Part shown: positions 14,784-23,701 of the stretch, in pieces | Position numbering within the stretch: the stretch's first letter is position 1 | Layout: each line of letters opens with the position of its first letter | Assembly: GCA_943735955.1 (NCBI GenBank) | Contig: OX030958.1 | Span: 979,388 to 1,043,387, forward strand | From: Piscicola geometra | Taxonomy: Eukaryota; Annelida; Clitellata; Hirudinida; Piscicolidae | Direction: 5' to 3' | DNA: 64,000 nucleotides | Notes under the pieces: model-generated | The model's input: only the letters and a program-made list of their open reading frames with translations | What the model was told of the DNA's origin: nothing | The model's database searches: none | Translations under genes and position numbers: made by a program

Positions 14784-17700
14784 GGCTATTATTATCTTTG
14801 AGCTAACCTGCAAATGTTTCATCATGCATTGATGAAATTGTTGCTTGGAAGAAAGTCAATCAACTGAAGCTCGACTCCAGCAAAACAAGAGGTCGGACAT
14901 GGACGATTTTTCATTCCCGGTCCCGTCCCGTTCCCGAAATTTGTTTTCCCGTCCCGTCCCGTTCCCGATGGGACATCAGAATTTTGATTCCCGTCCCGTC
15001 CCGTTCCCGAAATTTTTTTTCCGTCCCGACCCGTTCCCGAAAGCTTTTTGTTTTTTTATTCATTTTCGCTGCCGTTTTCACTGGTCCCAAACTTGCTAGT
15101 GCTAAAATTTCTTAAAATTCATTATTTGAAAGTCAGAGAATATTTCTTTTAATGAAATAAAAAAACACGATTTAAATTTCAATATTTATTGAAATGAAAG
15201 TATTGTTTTTGAGTAATTCAATCAAGTCTTTATTGCTTTTCACACGGGTTAAACCGTTAAGAGTTTCAGCTTTCAAATGAGATAATTTTGGGTCTGAAGT
15301 TAAACGACCACATATTGAAAAATTCTGTTCACAGCGAATATAACTTGCAGATATACTTAACAAAATGTTGGCTACTTCTTGTACTATTTTAAAATTGCTC
15401 ATTTTATTCCAATAAAATAAAACATTTTTATAATTTTCCTTTTTTTGGGACGTAATTGTGAATATTTGTACAATTCATCCTCTTCTGAATTTTTTTCTTT
15501 GTTCATTCTTACTAATTCTTCAATAATGTTAGAAATATGTTTTTTAACAACATTCTTATTCTCCACAACTGCAAATATAAAATTATTCGTATAATTTGAT
15601 AGTATAATAATTTTATTATAATTTTTACGTTATAAAAACAAACATAATAGATCTAAATAACCATCATTTGCTTTTTTTCTCAACGGCACTGCAGCTTGGT
15701 CTGGCTGTACAAAATAGAATTAAATTTTCTCTAATGAAAGTTTTGGTATTTATTTCTTTTCTATCCCAAACTTTTTTCCTATTATTCTTTCATACTGGGG
15801 ATGCAACAGACATGCTGTCATACGAATAAGATCAATGGCATCTTTTCTTTTGTCGAAATGATCAACTGAGCAATCATTTGGAAATTAATCATTCAAATTC
15901 AAAGTATTAATTTATAAAATTAAAATTATATAACTGACCATTTTGATTTCATCTTAAAAGTTTTCATCATCACCCATTTGTTCTAATCTCCCTAATCTTT
16001 GTACTCATCATAACAACTTCAAATGTAGTGTTGGAGATTTCGACATTGGAAATGGCGGCTTCGTTATACATTTATATTGCATTTAATACTTATTTTAAGT
16101 ACGGAGTATCGATGAAATAAAGATTTCCATACTTAGAAGTTTGCTGAAAAATCATTGTTAAAGAATCCATTCCAATAACTGTTATTCCCGTTTTTCCCGT
16201 TCCCGATTTAAAAGTTGATTCCCGTTCCCGTCTTTTCCCGTTCCCGATTTGAATGTTGATTCCCGTTCCCATTCCCGTCCCGAAAACCTATTCCCGGTTC
16301 CCGACTTTTCCCGTTCCGAAATTATTTTTCATTCCCGTTCCCGCGGGAGTCCCGCGGGTACCCGGTCAGATCGGGTACCCGGTCCGACCTCTAAGCAAAA
16401 CTGAAGTTATCTAACTTTCATCAGTTGAAATTTTTTTTTACTAGACCCGTAGAAGAAGCATGTCACTGAAATTATACATTTTTCCGTTTAAGTTTGTCGT
16501 GTTATACTTATTTTATATTACAATTAAGGTTAAAAAACGATTCTCTCAAAGGTACTAAAATGGGCCTGACGCCCATCTAGCAACTATTTTCTCCTGCATT
16601 TTATTTATGACCATTTAAAGAAATTTAACTTATAAATGCACAAACGTCTTTCCAATGAAAAATTATAAAATGAAAATATTTTTTTTTAACCAGTAATTTT
16701 TAAAACTGAAGGTCGACAAAAATTTCATAAGAATCATGAAGAGCTGACTCATCTGCTTGGCTTTAAACACCTGATATATATTTCAGATGTCTCTTCATAC
16801 ATTTCTCAAGCCAGTCTTTTGCCGCTTTCTTTTTATTACTAAAAGAATGTGCTAGACCTATTTTTTCAAAAATTCAATACAATACAATACAACGACGAGT
16901 AAGATTATAGTGGCGTAAATCCGGACGGGCTTCAAGACCACTTAGTTATGGAAAAGAAAATAATGATATTAATATTTATTATTATTTTAAAATTATTATT
17001 AACCATTAATAAATAGAAAATAATAAAATAAAATGAAGATAAAATTAGAAAGCAAGAAATTGATGAATGGAAGAAATGAGCAGTAAATTTGTGGGTTATT
17101 GTGATCTGCCAAACAAGTACGTTTTCAGGGAACGGCTGAATGTCGCGGTCGAGCTCGGGGATTTGAGTCTATTGGGAAGACTATTACAAAGAGTTGTGCT
17201 CTTGTTTGGTGGCAACACACGAAGGAGCATATCCGACTCTTGCGAAACTGGAAAAAAGTACTTGTCATCTTCTGCAAGTATAGTTCCATGTGAATGTCTA
17301 TTCAGCTTGTCAGGACGCATAGGTAGCAAGAAGAGAGCCTCTTCAGATCCAAATAATGTTGAAAAACTTGCTCAAAATGATGTGTGACAATTGCATTTTA
17401 AAACGATTAAAGACTTTTCCAGGAGAAAGCCATTTGAATTCCGCCTGCAAAATCAAAGTTTTTTGTTCAGCACCCATACCCTCACACAGTACAGAAAATG
17501 AACGCGTATTCAATGCACTTTAAAGTTGTCTACTTTTACAACAGTATTAATATCATCGTGAAGCTCATTTTTTGCTACCAGCATTTCTCAGTAAATAAAA
17601 CAATGAACAGACTTAGATTTGGGAGCTCCAATTTTTATTCAGGCAGCAAGTGTTTCCGTCATGGCTGCTCATTAGTGTCTAATGTTCCTTGTGATATATA

Positions 17701-19485
17701 AGTTCTAATTTCATTTCTCATTTTCCTCTCAACTACGTCATCAATGGCATTCTTCGAGGATTCAATATTACAACTGCCCCTATTGGTCTTTCTCCTATAA
17801 GTCTCAACCATGAAAACTTGAAATAATTGCAATGGTTGTAATTAGATTAGATGTGGGCGTCCTAATTAAAATGAGATGTTATGAATTAAAATTAGATTTT
17901 ATTTATTTTTTAAATGGTGCAGCATAATAAACGTATTTAACAAAGAATAAAGACTAATCATAAGTATATTTTAAAATATATAAAAATATAAAAAAGCTAA
18001 CTAACCCAACAATAAATCAAAAAACAAACTTAGGCAGTTATAAATGAAATAGAAGTTAGCAATAAATGCTCTTTATTTAAATAAATTAATATTGTTGACA
18101 AAATGATGTTTTTACAATTCTATAGCGCATTCGTTTAGAAGACACTCATGGGCATTTTGTCCCACTCTTCCCTACTTCATTTGGCTTGCAGTATGTTCTT
18201 CTTTCACTTAATGCGAATGAACTAATTTTGGACAGACACTTCAACACTAACTTTTAATACAAATCATTCCATTACAATCGCCGACGAAGTTACGACGACG
18301 ACGTGATAGCTACGTGGTACTACAACAGCACGATGCTCGTCTCAACCCTTGAGATTTACAACCTTTCGAACCATCGCATCTCCGTCGAGGCCGACTACTC
18401 GCTTCGCATCGAAGAAATGAACATCCGTGACTCGGGTCACTACAGCTGCTACGTCAACTACCACGTCACCGTCGACATCTTCCTCGTGGGTGAGTGCTTG
18501 CTTGCTTGCTTGTTGTGTGGTGTTTGGAGCTGTTTATGGGCTGGGATGGGCAGTTCAAGTTCAAGGGGTTGGTCTGAAAGATACTCTATAAGGTTGCAAT
18601 TCAATCAATCAATCAATCAAATCAATTTCTATAGCGCTCTTTCCTCAAATTCATGAGCGTTGAATAGGGTAGATTGAATGGTTTTATGAGAAAGACATTT
18701 TCAAAATGGTGTAGTGGTTATTAGAGATCGTACCTGTAGGAAATTGCAAAATTCAAAAGTTGATGTCAAGGGCTAAAATTATTCTTCCTCTTATTATTAT
18801 TTCTCAATCATTGTAAATAAACTGATTAATTTTTTAATACACAACTCTAAAACTTAAAAAAGACATGTCTTTACCCTCACCTGTTCGCATTGTAATGTTG
18901 CAACAAAAAACTTTGCAGTGGTAGGCCGCAAGTCAAGGCACATTCCAAGTATTTTATTTATTAAGCATTTGATCCTTCAACATTTATCTCATAAAATCAA
19001 ACGCTTAAATTGTCATTTCATAATTGTAAAACAGTAGTATCCACAAGTAAGAATCTTTTTACTCTTCGATTCTCATTGATGATTCTGGAAAGTTAAAATC
19101 GTTAACCCCAACACTGCAAACAAGCACCACTCGTACAGCGCTGTGGCCTGAGATCCTGAACTTCATCTACTTTTGCGGTCCCTCTTTCGGCGTTCTCTTC
19201 CTCGTCAAGGGCTTCATGGACACACAGAAGTACGTCAAGGTGTCTGCTTTCCGCACCTCAAAGTCTGCCAAGCTGAGGGGCAGAACGCCACGCACCATCC
19301 CCAACATCAACACCAACAACAATAATAATAAGAATAATAAGACTAATAAACACTCATCGGACGACTCGAGTGACTACGAGAGGAGGGACGAGAGGAGGTT
19401 GGTGAAGGTCGATGACTTGCCTTCGGTCCTCGATGACTCGGACTTCAGCATCGAAAGCGACTACAGCATCTACGCCTCCGATTAA
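1365..19485 (+). CDS. FAM187-like Ig/TSP1 single-pass membrane protein (5' incomplete)
   Basis: Exons seen: 1365-1540, 1696-1768, 11144-11230, 11466-11633, 12266-12385, 14180-14237, 18290-18489 and 19139-19485 (TAA stop). Splice phases agree at every junction except 1768 to 11144, so a short linker exon is missing there, and the 5' end is missing too. The first two exons make a V-type Ig domain (VWFKF, then ADAGAYYCG). The next two make a TSP1-like module (WGEWSACSSCGTEGER) and a cysteine segment ending YCDTSCE. Exons 14180 and 18290 make a second Ig domain (LPC, WYY, DSGHYSC). The last exon has one hydrophobic span (FIYFCGPSFGVLFLV) and an acidic, Ser-rich cytoplasmic tail. This order and the cysteine spacing match the FAM187 family as I know it. 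The ligand is unknown. AATAAA lies at 19780-19785. Long introns carry most of the transposons listed here. Confidence 0.7.
1895..2088 (+). mobile_element. tRNA-derived SINE, family A, copy 1
   Basis: The copy has a tRNA-like head with A box TGGCTTAGATGG and B box GTTTGAATCCC. A body segment follows with the inverted motif TATACCTAGTGTATA, then a GGCGCATTATAAATACG end and an (ATT)n tail. It matches copies at 42321-42442 (+) and 56047-56220 (-). It lies in the first large intron of the FAM187-like gene. Confidence 0.8.
2245..2305 (-). mobile_element. SINE family B, 3' fragment
   Basis: This is a fragment of the family found in fuller form at 14534-14785, 19936-20101 and 61696-61866. Only the tail part is present, recognised by AACCCGAACGGGCTTCCAGG and CCACTTAGGCTGCATA. 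Confidence 0.65.
2306..2618 (-). mobile_element. SINE-like repeat, family C, copy 1
   Basis: About 310 bases are closely repeated at 16872-17195. The left end shares its last 40 or so bases with SINE family B (GGACGGGCTTCAAGACCACTT), as expected if both use the same LINE machinery. The right part (CGGCTGAATGTCGCGGTCGA and flanks) is unique to this family. Orientation is inferred from the shared tail. Confidence 0.6.
3035..3142 (-). mobile_element. SINE family B, internal fragment
   Basis: The fragment carries the middle and head of family B: TTTTCATTTGCGCCTATGGG, then GGACCTTTCATTATTGGTCA. It is more diverged than the other copies. The reverse strand holds the tRNA-like B box. Confidence 0.65.
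3926..4188 (-). CDS. possible 3'-terminal exon, unknown protein
   Basis: On the minus strand, a frame that is open from an AG acceptor near 4189 runs to a TAA at 3926, about 87 codons. It includes SFCQAIAIEMELSSSMSSDL and ends SGPTTSYVKP. Base composition and codon use look coding, unlike the AT-rich surroundings. The plus strand is also open over part of the stretch (4051-4190, ending before a GTGAGT), so strand is not certain. I recognise no domain. It lies in a FAM187-like intron and could be a nested gene or a transposon remnant. Confidence 0.3.
4643..5810 (+). mobile_element. piggyBac element, internally deleted
   Basis: The 1,168-bp element is flanked by TTAA at 4639-4642 and 5811-5814. 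Its ends start CCC and finish GGG, as is standard for piggyBac. Both ends have subterminal palindromes (GGATCCCTATTGGGATCC on the left, TCCCAATTGGGA on the right). It carries only the C-terminal third of a transposase (5161-5502), so it cannot be autonomous. Confidence 0.8.
5161..5502 (+). pseudogene. piggyBac transposase C-terminal fragment
   Basis: About 113 codons match the C-terminal part of the DDE domain of piggyBac transposases. The marks are a V.QP.V...Y..H..RLDLVDQFLSNY segment and SKKWWWPFF, followed by a hydrophobic LVVAA stretch. The N-terminal domain and first catalytic aspartates are absent, and no start codon is evident at its head. It lies between the TTAA-flanked ends of the surrounding element. 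Confidence 0.75.
5815..6586. other. AT-rich intron sequence, no feature seen
   Basis: No open frame, repeat or splice-linked exon is recognisable here. It is intron sequence of the FAM187-like gene. Confidence 0.5.
6595..7121. mobile_element. hAT-type MITE with 8-bp target duplication
   Basis: The 527-bp element has ends CAGTGATGG and CCATCACTG. It is flanked by a perfect 8-bp duplication ATAAAATA at 6587-6594 and 7122-7129. The interior repeats the motif AGTTTAACTAAA in both orientations and codes for nothing. An 8-bp duplication with CAGTG ends is typical of hAT-mobilised MITEs. Confidence 0.85.
7130..7564. other. AT-rich intron sequence, no feature seen
   Basis: Nothing recognisable lies between the hAT MITE and the next repeated element. 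Confidence 0.45.
7565..8815. mobile_element. 1.25-kb dispersed repeat, copy 1 (left end missing)
   Basis: This diverged copy matches the element at 23702-24973 in the same orientation. Shared landmarks in order are GCCTCATAGCTCAATTGCAT, GGGTTCCCAAGATGGAATGC, a TATATACT-rich stretch (8220-8385) and the right end AGCAACCTCCCCCTA. The left terminal repeat seen in the other copy is not visible. The motif CAAGATG recurs inside. No transposase is recognised. Confidence 0.65.
8816..9098. other. intron sequence, no feature seen
   Basis: A short GTT-rich stretch (about 8985-9010) is the only local pattern. The open frame across it has low-complexity composition and no homology I recognise. Confidence 0.4.
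9099..9186. mobile_element. fragment of hAT element end
   Basis: The fragment begins TAGAGGTAGGA and continues with GGAATGAAAATTAATTTCG. It resembles the left end of the hAT element at 49979-51506. It is truncated after about 90 bases. Confidence 0.6.
9187..9876. other. AT-rich intron sequence, no feature seen
   Basis: No exon, repeat family or open frame worth calling was found. Confidence 0.4.
9877..10079. mobile_element. possible piggyBac-like MITE
   Basis: A 203-bp segment lies between TTAA at 9873-9876 and TTAA at 10080-10083. The palindrome GGGTCGTTTCGACCC is near the left end and GGGTCGAATCGACCC near the right, and the right boundary reads GGGTTAA. The left end does not begin with the expected CCC, so the assignment rests on the TTAA flanks, the right end and the paired palindromes. 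Confidence 0.45.
10084..11143. other. intron interval with one unassigned open frame
   Basis: A 106-codon open frame at 10090-10410 (+) starts just after the TTAA. It is basic and Ser-rich and shows no domain I know. At 10795-10860 the phrase ACGAATTGTCCG recurs with variations. The rest is AT-rich. The missing linker exon of the FAM187-like gene may lie here or further upstream. Confidence 0.35.
11385..11451. repeat. (CA)n microsatellite
   Basis: CA repeats interrupted by GTACACAA lie in the short intron between the TSP1-like exon (11144-11230) and the cysteine exon (11466-11633). Confidence 0.8.
12388..13500 (+). repeat. 12-bp minisatellite abutting a splice donor
   Basis: About 80 copies of the 12-base unit TATTGTGTGGTG start a few bases after the GT of the donor that ends exon 12266-12385 (GAAG, then GTATGG). 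Common variants are GGGG for GTGG and TTTATT for GTATT. From about 13270 the units decay and mix with GATATGTGG, fading out near 13690. The frame of the upstream exon stays open through the array to 13455, giving a VVYC repeat if the intron were kept. Confidence 0.9.
14534..14785 (+). mobile_element. tRNA-derived SINE, family B, sense copy with (ATT)n tail
   Basis: The head has A box TAGCCGAGTCGG and B-box-like GGTTCAAGTGC. The body follows as AAGGCGCAAATGAAAATATG, then CTAAGTGG, then ACGCCCGTTCGGGTTATACG. The copy ends CTCGTC plus about 85 bases of ATT repeats, which mark the 3' end and give the sense orientation. Confidence 0.82.
14887..16393 (-). mobile_element. hAT element, copy A
   Basis: The 1,507-bp element has near-perfect ends AAGAGGTCGGA and TCCGACCTCTA. 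It is flanked by a perfect 8-bp duplication AGCAAAAC (14879-14886 and 16394-16401). Both subterminal regions are arrays of CCCGTTCCCG-type units. The interior on the minus strand is a decayed hAT transposase whose C-terminal dimerisation segment is still open at 15172-15402. It is closely related to 49979-51506, in the opposite orientation. Confidence 0.88.
15172..15402 (-). pseudogene. hAT transposase C-terminal fragment
   Basis: About 76 codons resemble the hAT dimerisation region. EVANILLSISAS is followed by [18 protein letters not shown] and then [17 protein letters not shown]. The family usually reads S.P.SS..ER.FS..G. at the central position. Upstream minus-strand sequence (to about 15850) shows further hAT-like pieces broken by stops. 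The element cannot make a full transposase. Confidence 0.7.
16402..16871. other. intron sequence, no feature seen
   Basis: AT-rich sequence between two mobile elements. No exon or repeat family was recognised. Confidence 0.4.
16872..17195 (-). mobile_element. SINE-like repeat, family C, copy 2
   Basis: This copy is close to that at 2306-2618. It runs from the shared SINE tail (GGCGTAAATCCGGACGGGCT) through an AATAAAATGAAGAT stretch to CTATTGGGAAGACTATT. The sequences of the two copies part company just after this point. Confidence 0.6.
17196..17387 (+). pseudogene. hAT transposase C-terminal fragment, second family
   Basis: An open stretch encodes KYLSSSASIVPCECLFSLSG and then RIGSKKRASSDPNNVEKL. 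This is the conserved dimerisation motif of hAT transposases (SS.ER.FS..G.I...KR..L.P.NVE.L). An earlier piece with WW and H lies in another frame just upstream, so at least one frameshift is present. It belongs to a different hAT lineage from copies A and B. Confidence 0.72.
17388..18289. other. intron sequence, no feature seen
   Basis: No exon, element boundary or repeat could be supported. Confidence 0.4.
18599..18660 (-). mobile_element. SINE/LINE 3'-tail fragment with (TCAA)n
   Basis: (TCAA)n is followed by TTTCTATAGCGCTC. The reverse strand reads GAGCGCTATAGAAATTGATT with an ATTG-type tail, a common form of LINE-derived 3' end. Related tails occur at 23840-23875 and 52165-52245. Confidence 0.55.
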
Positions 19486-19935
19486 TACTGCAGCAACTAT
19501 TGAAGCAGTCTATGTACAATTCATATTAGTATCAAATATTGGTTAAATATTTTTATTATATTTGAATCTCCACTTAAATGTGTTCCATCTTAGTTCCGTG
19601 TCATTCTTAAATTTGCTTAGGCGTTTACAATCTGTTTACACATATTCGGGCGTATAAACGAACTTTGAATTAAACTTCAATGGAATTGAATAAATTTAAT
19701 GGCAAAGTTACTGTCAAAGCTCGCAAGAATGACATACTTGACAAGCTTGTCATCTTGACTCGTTTTCAGAGTTTACAAAAATAAATATGATTATAATACT
19801 AGAGCTTTTGTGCTGTTTAATTATTAGTTAATTATTATAATTTACGAAATTACCGCAAAGAATTAATGCTGTAAATTATAGGTAATTACCGATGTCTATA
19901 TTTCATCCTATTTTCATGATACTAATAATAATAAT

Positions 19936-20101
19936 AACGACGAGCATTATTATAGGGCGTATAACCCGAACGGGCTTCCAGGCCACTTAGGCTGCATATT
20001 TTTATTTGCGCCTTGGGGTTACTAGGGCATTGGTTGCACTTGAACCTAGGACCTTTCATTATTGGTCAAGCCCAGAGTCGCTGTAGACTCAGCTAACCGT
20101 T
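19936..20101 (-). mobile_element. tRNA-derived SINE, family B
   Basis: A nearly full copy runs from CGACGAGCATTATTATAG, preceded by (AAT)n, through AACCCGAACGGGCTTCCAGG to the tRNA-like head. The head is altered, so the A box is weak. It sits just 3' of the FAM187-like gene. Confidence 0.78.
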
Positions 20102-20339
20102 CAAAATGTATTTTATTTTATTTTTTCAAAATGTAAAAACATTGTTATGATTTGTTAAACCATGTAAAATATTTAAAAGGTTAAAATTTTATACTTTTTT
20201 CAATACTGGGGCAAGATGAACATTAAATGAGTTTTAGAAAAATTTGATTATTTTTTTAGTTATATTTATTTTTAAAGTAAATGTTGATATATTTATTACA
20301 AAAAATGAATGCTCTAACAGTTCATGAGAACGTTTTCAA

Positions 20340-20712
20340 CTATGAGGGCAGACTGCCATGGGTCTCATGTGAGATGCCTCTGTAGTTTTTGCAGTCGCTG
20401 CGGTCTTCCTTATTCTTATACAGGGTGACAATCTTGGCAGTGCGCATGAACTTTGTCTTCCCTCCAACATAAGCAAAGGAGCTTGTGAAGTGGTTCTAGT
20501 AGAGACGGTTTACCGCATTTGATTATTTCTGGTGGGATGCCATCGTCTCCTGGTGCTTTTCCACTCTTCAAGGCATCGATAGTTTTGCTGAGTTCGTCCA
20601 TGGTCGGCTCGACATCCAGCTTCTCCCTGGCTGGCAAATCTTTTATGGCGCCCAGTGCTATCGGAATGAGAGAGTTTCTTTGGAATACGGATCCTGATAG
20701 GGCTCTACCCAC
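20340..20712 (-). pseudogene. LINE reverse transcriptase fragment (inverted 5' part)
   Basis: The minus strand encodes a non-LTR reverse transcriptase segment: LSKTIDALKSGKAPGDDGIP, then EIIKCGKPSLLEPLHKLLCL. After a frame break it continues IVTLYKNKEDRSD and NYRGIS. This is the start of the RT domain in the endonuclease-reverse transcriptase LINEs common in animals. It stops where the oppositely oriented part at 21075 takes up the same protein, which fits a twin-priming inversion. Confidence 0.78.
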
Positions 20713-21074
20713 CTTCCAATTTCAATAGATTAAATTAGGGTGTTCAACCACCGCACATCTTGTAACTTCTATTATAGTGGATCTTAATAAGATATCCGTA
20801 AAATTATCTAAATTAATTACTATTTTACGATATAATCGTCTTTTTATTCATGTTTCTTTGGATAGTTTATTCAATAAATAGAGACCGTCTGAAACTGATT
20901 TTTTTTATTCGGCCGTAACCGAAACTAGGCCAAAAAGGAAATATTAGTTTTGGCCGAAACCGAAATTGTTTTTCAACATAAATACTTTTTTATCAAATTC
21001 CAACATGAGAAAAAATTTATATTTAATAACTTTTTATTGCAAATTGTTGACTCTGTACCTATGCTTTCGTCCTA
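20713..21074. other. junction interval between inverted LINE parts
   Basis: The interval contains GGCCGTAACCGAAA and GGCCGAAACCGAAA-type repeats at about 20912-20970, which look like the end of another DNA element. No open frame was found. Confidence 0.4.
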
Positions 21075-23640
21075 GTTGTCTTTAACCGTATTCAGGTCCT
21101 CGAAAGTCGCGTGTATCGCAATGCGGCTTCAGATCAGGAAGATCCACAGTCAACGTGCTCTTCTCCGTGCGTCAGCCTTTATTGACCTAAGGGGCCATCA
21201 ATTAAAGACGTCCACAATTTTTTTTCTTTTCTTCACCCCCCCTCCCTCTTTGTCCACTTTTGACTTAAAACCCTCCCCTAGTTGTGGACGTCTAAAACAT
21301 ATTATTTACCGAACTTAAATCAATGAATATTTTGGGGAAATTCACAACAATATAAAGAGTATGTGCTCACAAATATTTATTTAGAAATTCCAATTATTTT
21401 CAGGAAAAATTCTCTATTAAATAATAACTGTTCAAAATCATTTTTAGTAAATCAGTGTAACAAAAATGTAATTAAAAAATGATCCACCATCGTTCAATCA
21501 ACAGAAAATTCTGACTTCATCCATTCAAAAATGTTTCGTATAATTAAAACATATGTTTTTGAATCTTCAATTGCTAATTGAGTGGCAGCCTCTTCTTCTG
21601 ATTCTTTTGCCATATGTTCACTAGCAGGAATATTGCAGTGGACGACCTTATGTTTTTTCATTGCCGCCTGTGATGGAAAATATTTTCCACAGAAACATAT
21701 TCTTTGGAAATTTTACCAGCCTCCGATGGACAGTAGAGATCAAAAGGCATGCTACTGTAACTGTGATCGGGCTCCAGACCAATCAGTGCAAGCTTCTGAA
21801 ACAGTGGTCCATAAGTACCACTACTACTACCAATAGCTGCAGCCATACGTCGGCTTCATGACTAATAAAAGGAACCGGGGCTGGAATGAAGCGTTTGGGA
21901 AATAGTTCATTATTCTTGGTTCGTCTTGCTCCACAGCATGTTACATCATTACATTTGATAATCTGCAGAAAATACATAAAACAAGTTTTTTTGAAATTGA
22001 AAACCTAAATATAGAAAGACACAAAGTCTGTAGTCAAATCTGGATTAACCCATATTAACATTATCTTTTAATGAGCAAGTTTTGTTTAAATTTCTTACTG
22101 ACTTTACATATGAAAACATTTGACAGGATAAAATTTCCATACAGAAAAACATTTGCTTTTGCTTGCTATTAATAATCTAATGGTTTACACTACACTAGAT
22201 CATCCACCTACAACTACAAGGCTTGGACATAATGTAAGACAAAGTGGCTTAATTTGAATTTGCTGATATTGCATCACAATCAAAAGATTTTTAGTTACCA
22301 GATGCAGTGGCTGAATTTCTAGAACTTTTAGAAGTTGTGACATTGCTCCACATAGATATTAATAAAGTTTTCATATTTTAAACCCTGGATGAAAAGTGTA
22401 TGTTTATTTTAGGCTTCCTTTGTCTAAATTTTGGTGCATTTGTTTAATAATAAAAAATTGTTTTAGGTTAAGATTGCGTTCTTAATTTTAAATACATTTT
22501 ACATTTTTTCGGAAATTTATTTTTTGTCCTATATCTAATTTTAACAAAATAAAGTCAAATTCAAATATTTCAGTCATATTTTTAACCCCAGCATAGAATA
22601 ACAATTATTACATATTTATAATAATATTAAAGCGTATTAATTATTATTGAACCTATCGTTTCTAAATATAACCTGTTTGTGAAAGATTGTTTGGGTTTGC
22701 ATCCCAACTCTTTTGTCATTAAACTAGAAGTATTTTGCAGTAAATTTATGCAAAACTACTGCACTCAAAATACACTACGATGTGGATATCCACTTTGTCC
22801 TAAACCCCCCCCCCCTTGTCCACTTTAGTCCACTTTTTGCTAAAACCCCCCTCCCCCTTTTTGTGTAGACGTCTTTTATGGATGGCGCCTAACCAAGGCA
22901 TTTGAACTTGTAAGCAGGAATGGCCTGTTTCGGCTATTCTAGAAGATCGGTTGTCCACCTCGGCTGCACAACATTACAGCTTCCTACCATTACACACGCA
23001 AGGCGTAGTCAGCTGAGACAGAGACACTTCAAAGTGTCATGGCCAGATCGAGCAAATTATGTGGTCTAACAACCAACTAACACTGAAAATCAAGCTCAAA
23101 GTGCACCAGGCATGCGTTCTCAGCACCCTGTTGTATGGCAGCGAAACCTGGACCACCTATGCCAGACAAGAAGATCGTCTCGAAAGCTTTCATCTTCGCT
23201 GTCTCTGACGCATCCTTGGCATAACATGGCAAGACAAAGTCACCAACACAGCCGTACTCAATCAAGCCAACTCACTCAGCATACACCTCCTTCTATGCCA
23301 AAGACGTCTACGCTGGCTGGGTCACGTGCATCGAATGCAAGAAGGTCATATCCTATATGGAGAGCTAGCCACAGGGCACCTAGACGGTTAGTCGTCAGCA
23401 ACTACGCTTCGAGGAAGTTTGTAAAGGCCACCTCAAACGGACGGGCATCAGCGTTGCCAGGTGGAAAGAACTCGCCAGTGATCGAAGCGGCAGGTGCCAG
23501 ACTGTCCCTAAAGGCTTCAAGAAAAGCGAGGAAGAATGCATTCTACAGCTGGAAACCAGGATCTGAGTTATTCAAGACGTTGCCCCTAAAGACTGATTGT
23601 CCAAAGCGCTACCATCATCTCCCAAGATGACCAGATGCCC
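21075..23640 (+). pseudogene. LINE reverse transcriptase remnant, interrupted
   Basis: The plus strand carries RT pieces at 21075-21187 (RIQVLESRVY, then in another frame SQCGFRSGRSTVNVLFSVRQ) and at 22893-23640. The second part reads KAFELVSRNGLFRLF and LKIKLKVHQACVLSTLLYGS, then ETWTTYARQEDRLESFHLRC and RRLRWLGHVHRMQEG. Frameshifts and stops are frequent. The two parts are separated by a 1.7-kb DNA transposon inserted in the FIDLTKAF motif. Confidence 0.82.
21191..22889 (-). mobile_element. PIF/Harbinger-like element nested in a LINE
   Basis: The 1,699-bp element is flanked by TAA (21188-21190 and 22890-22892). Its 25-bp terminal repeats read GG(G/C)GCCATC, then AAAGACGTC on each side. Poly-C tracts lie just inside both ends. 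The minus strand has coding-like pieces: a CC/CH motif (KCNDVTCCGARR, then FPKRFIPAPVPFI, 21840-21965) and a C2H2-like finger (CFCGKYFPSQAAMKKHKVVH, about 21640-21710), in different frames. The 3-bp TAA duplication suggests PIF/Harbinger; no transposase catalytic core was seen. Confidence 0.7.
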
Positions 23641-23701
23641 AATTATAAATAAAAAAAACAATCAATTATTTAAAAAAAAGATATTGAACCTTATGGGTGT
23701 G

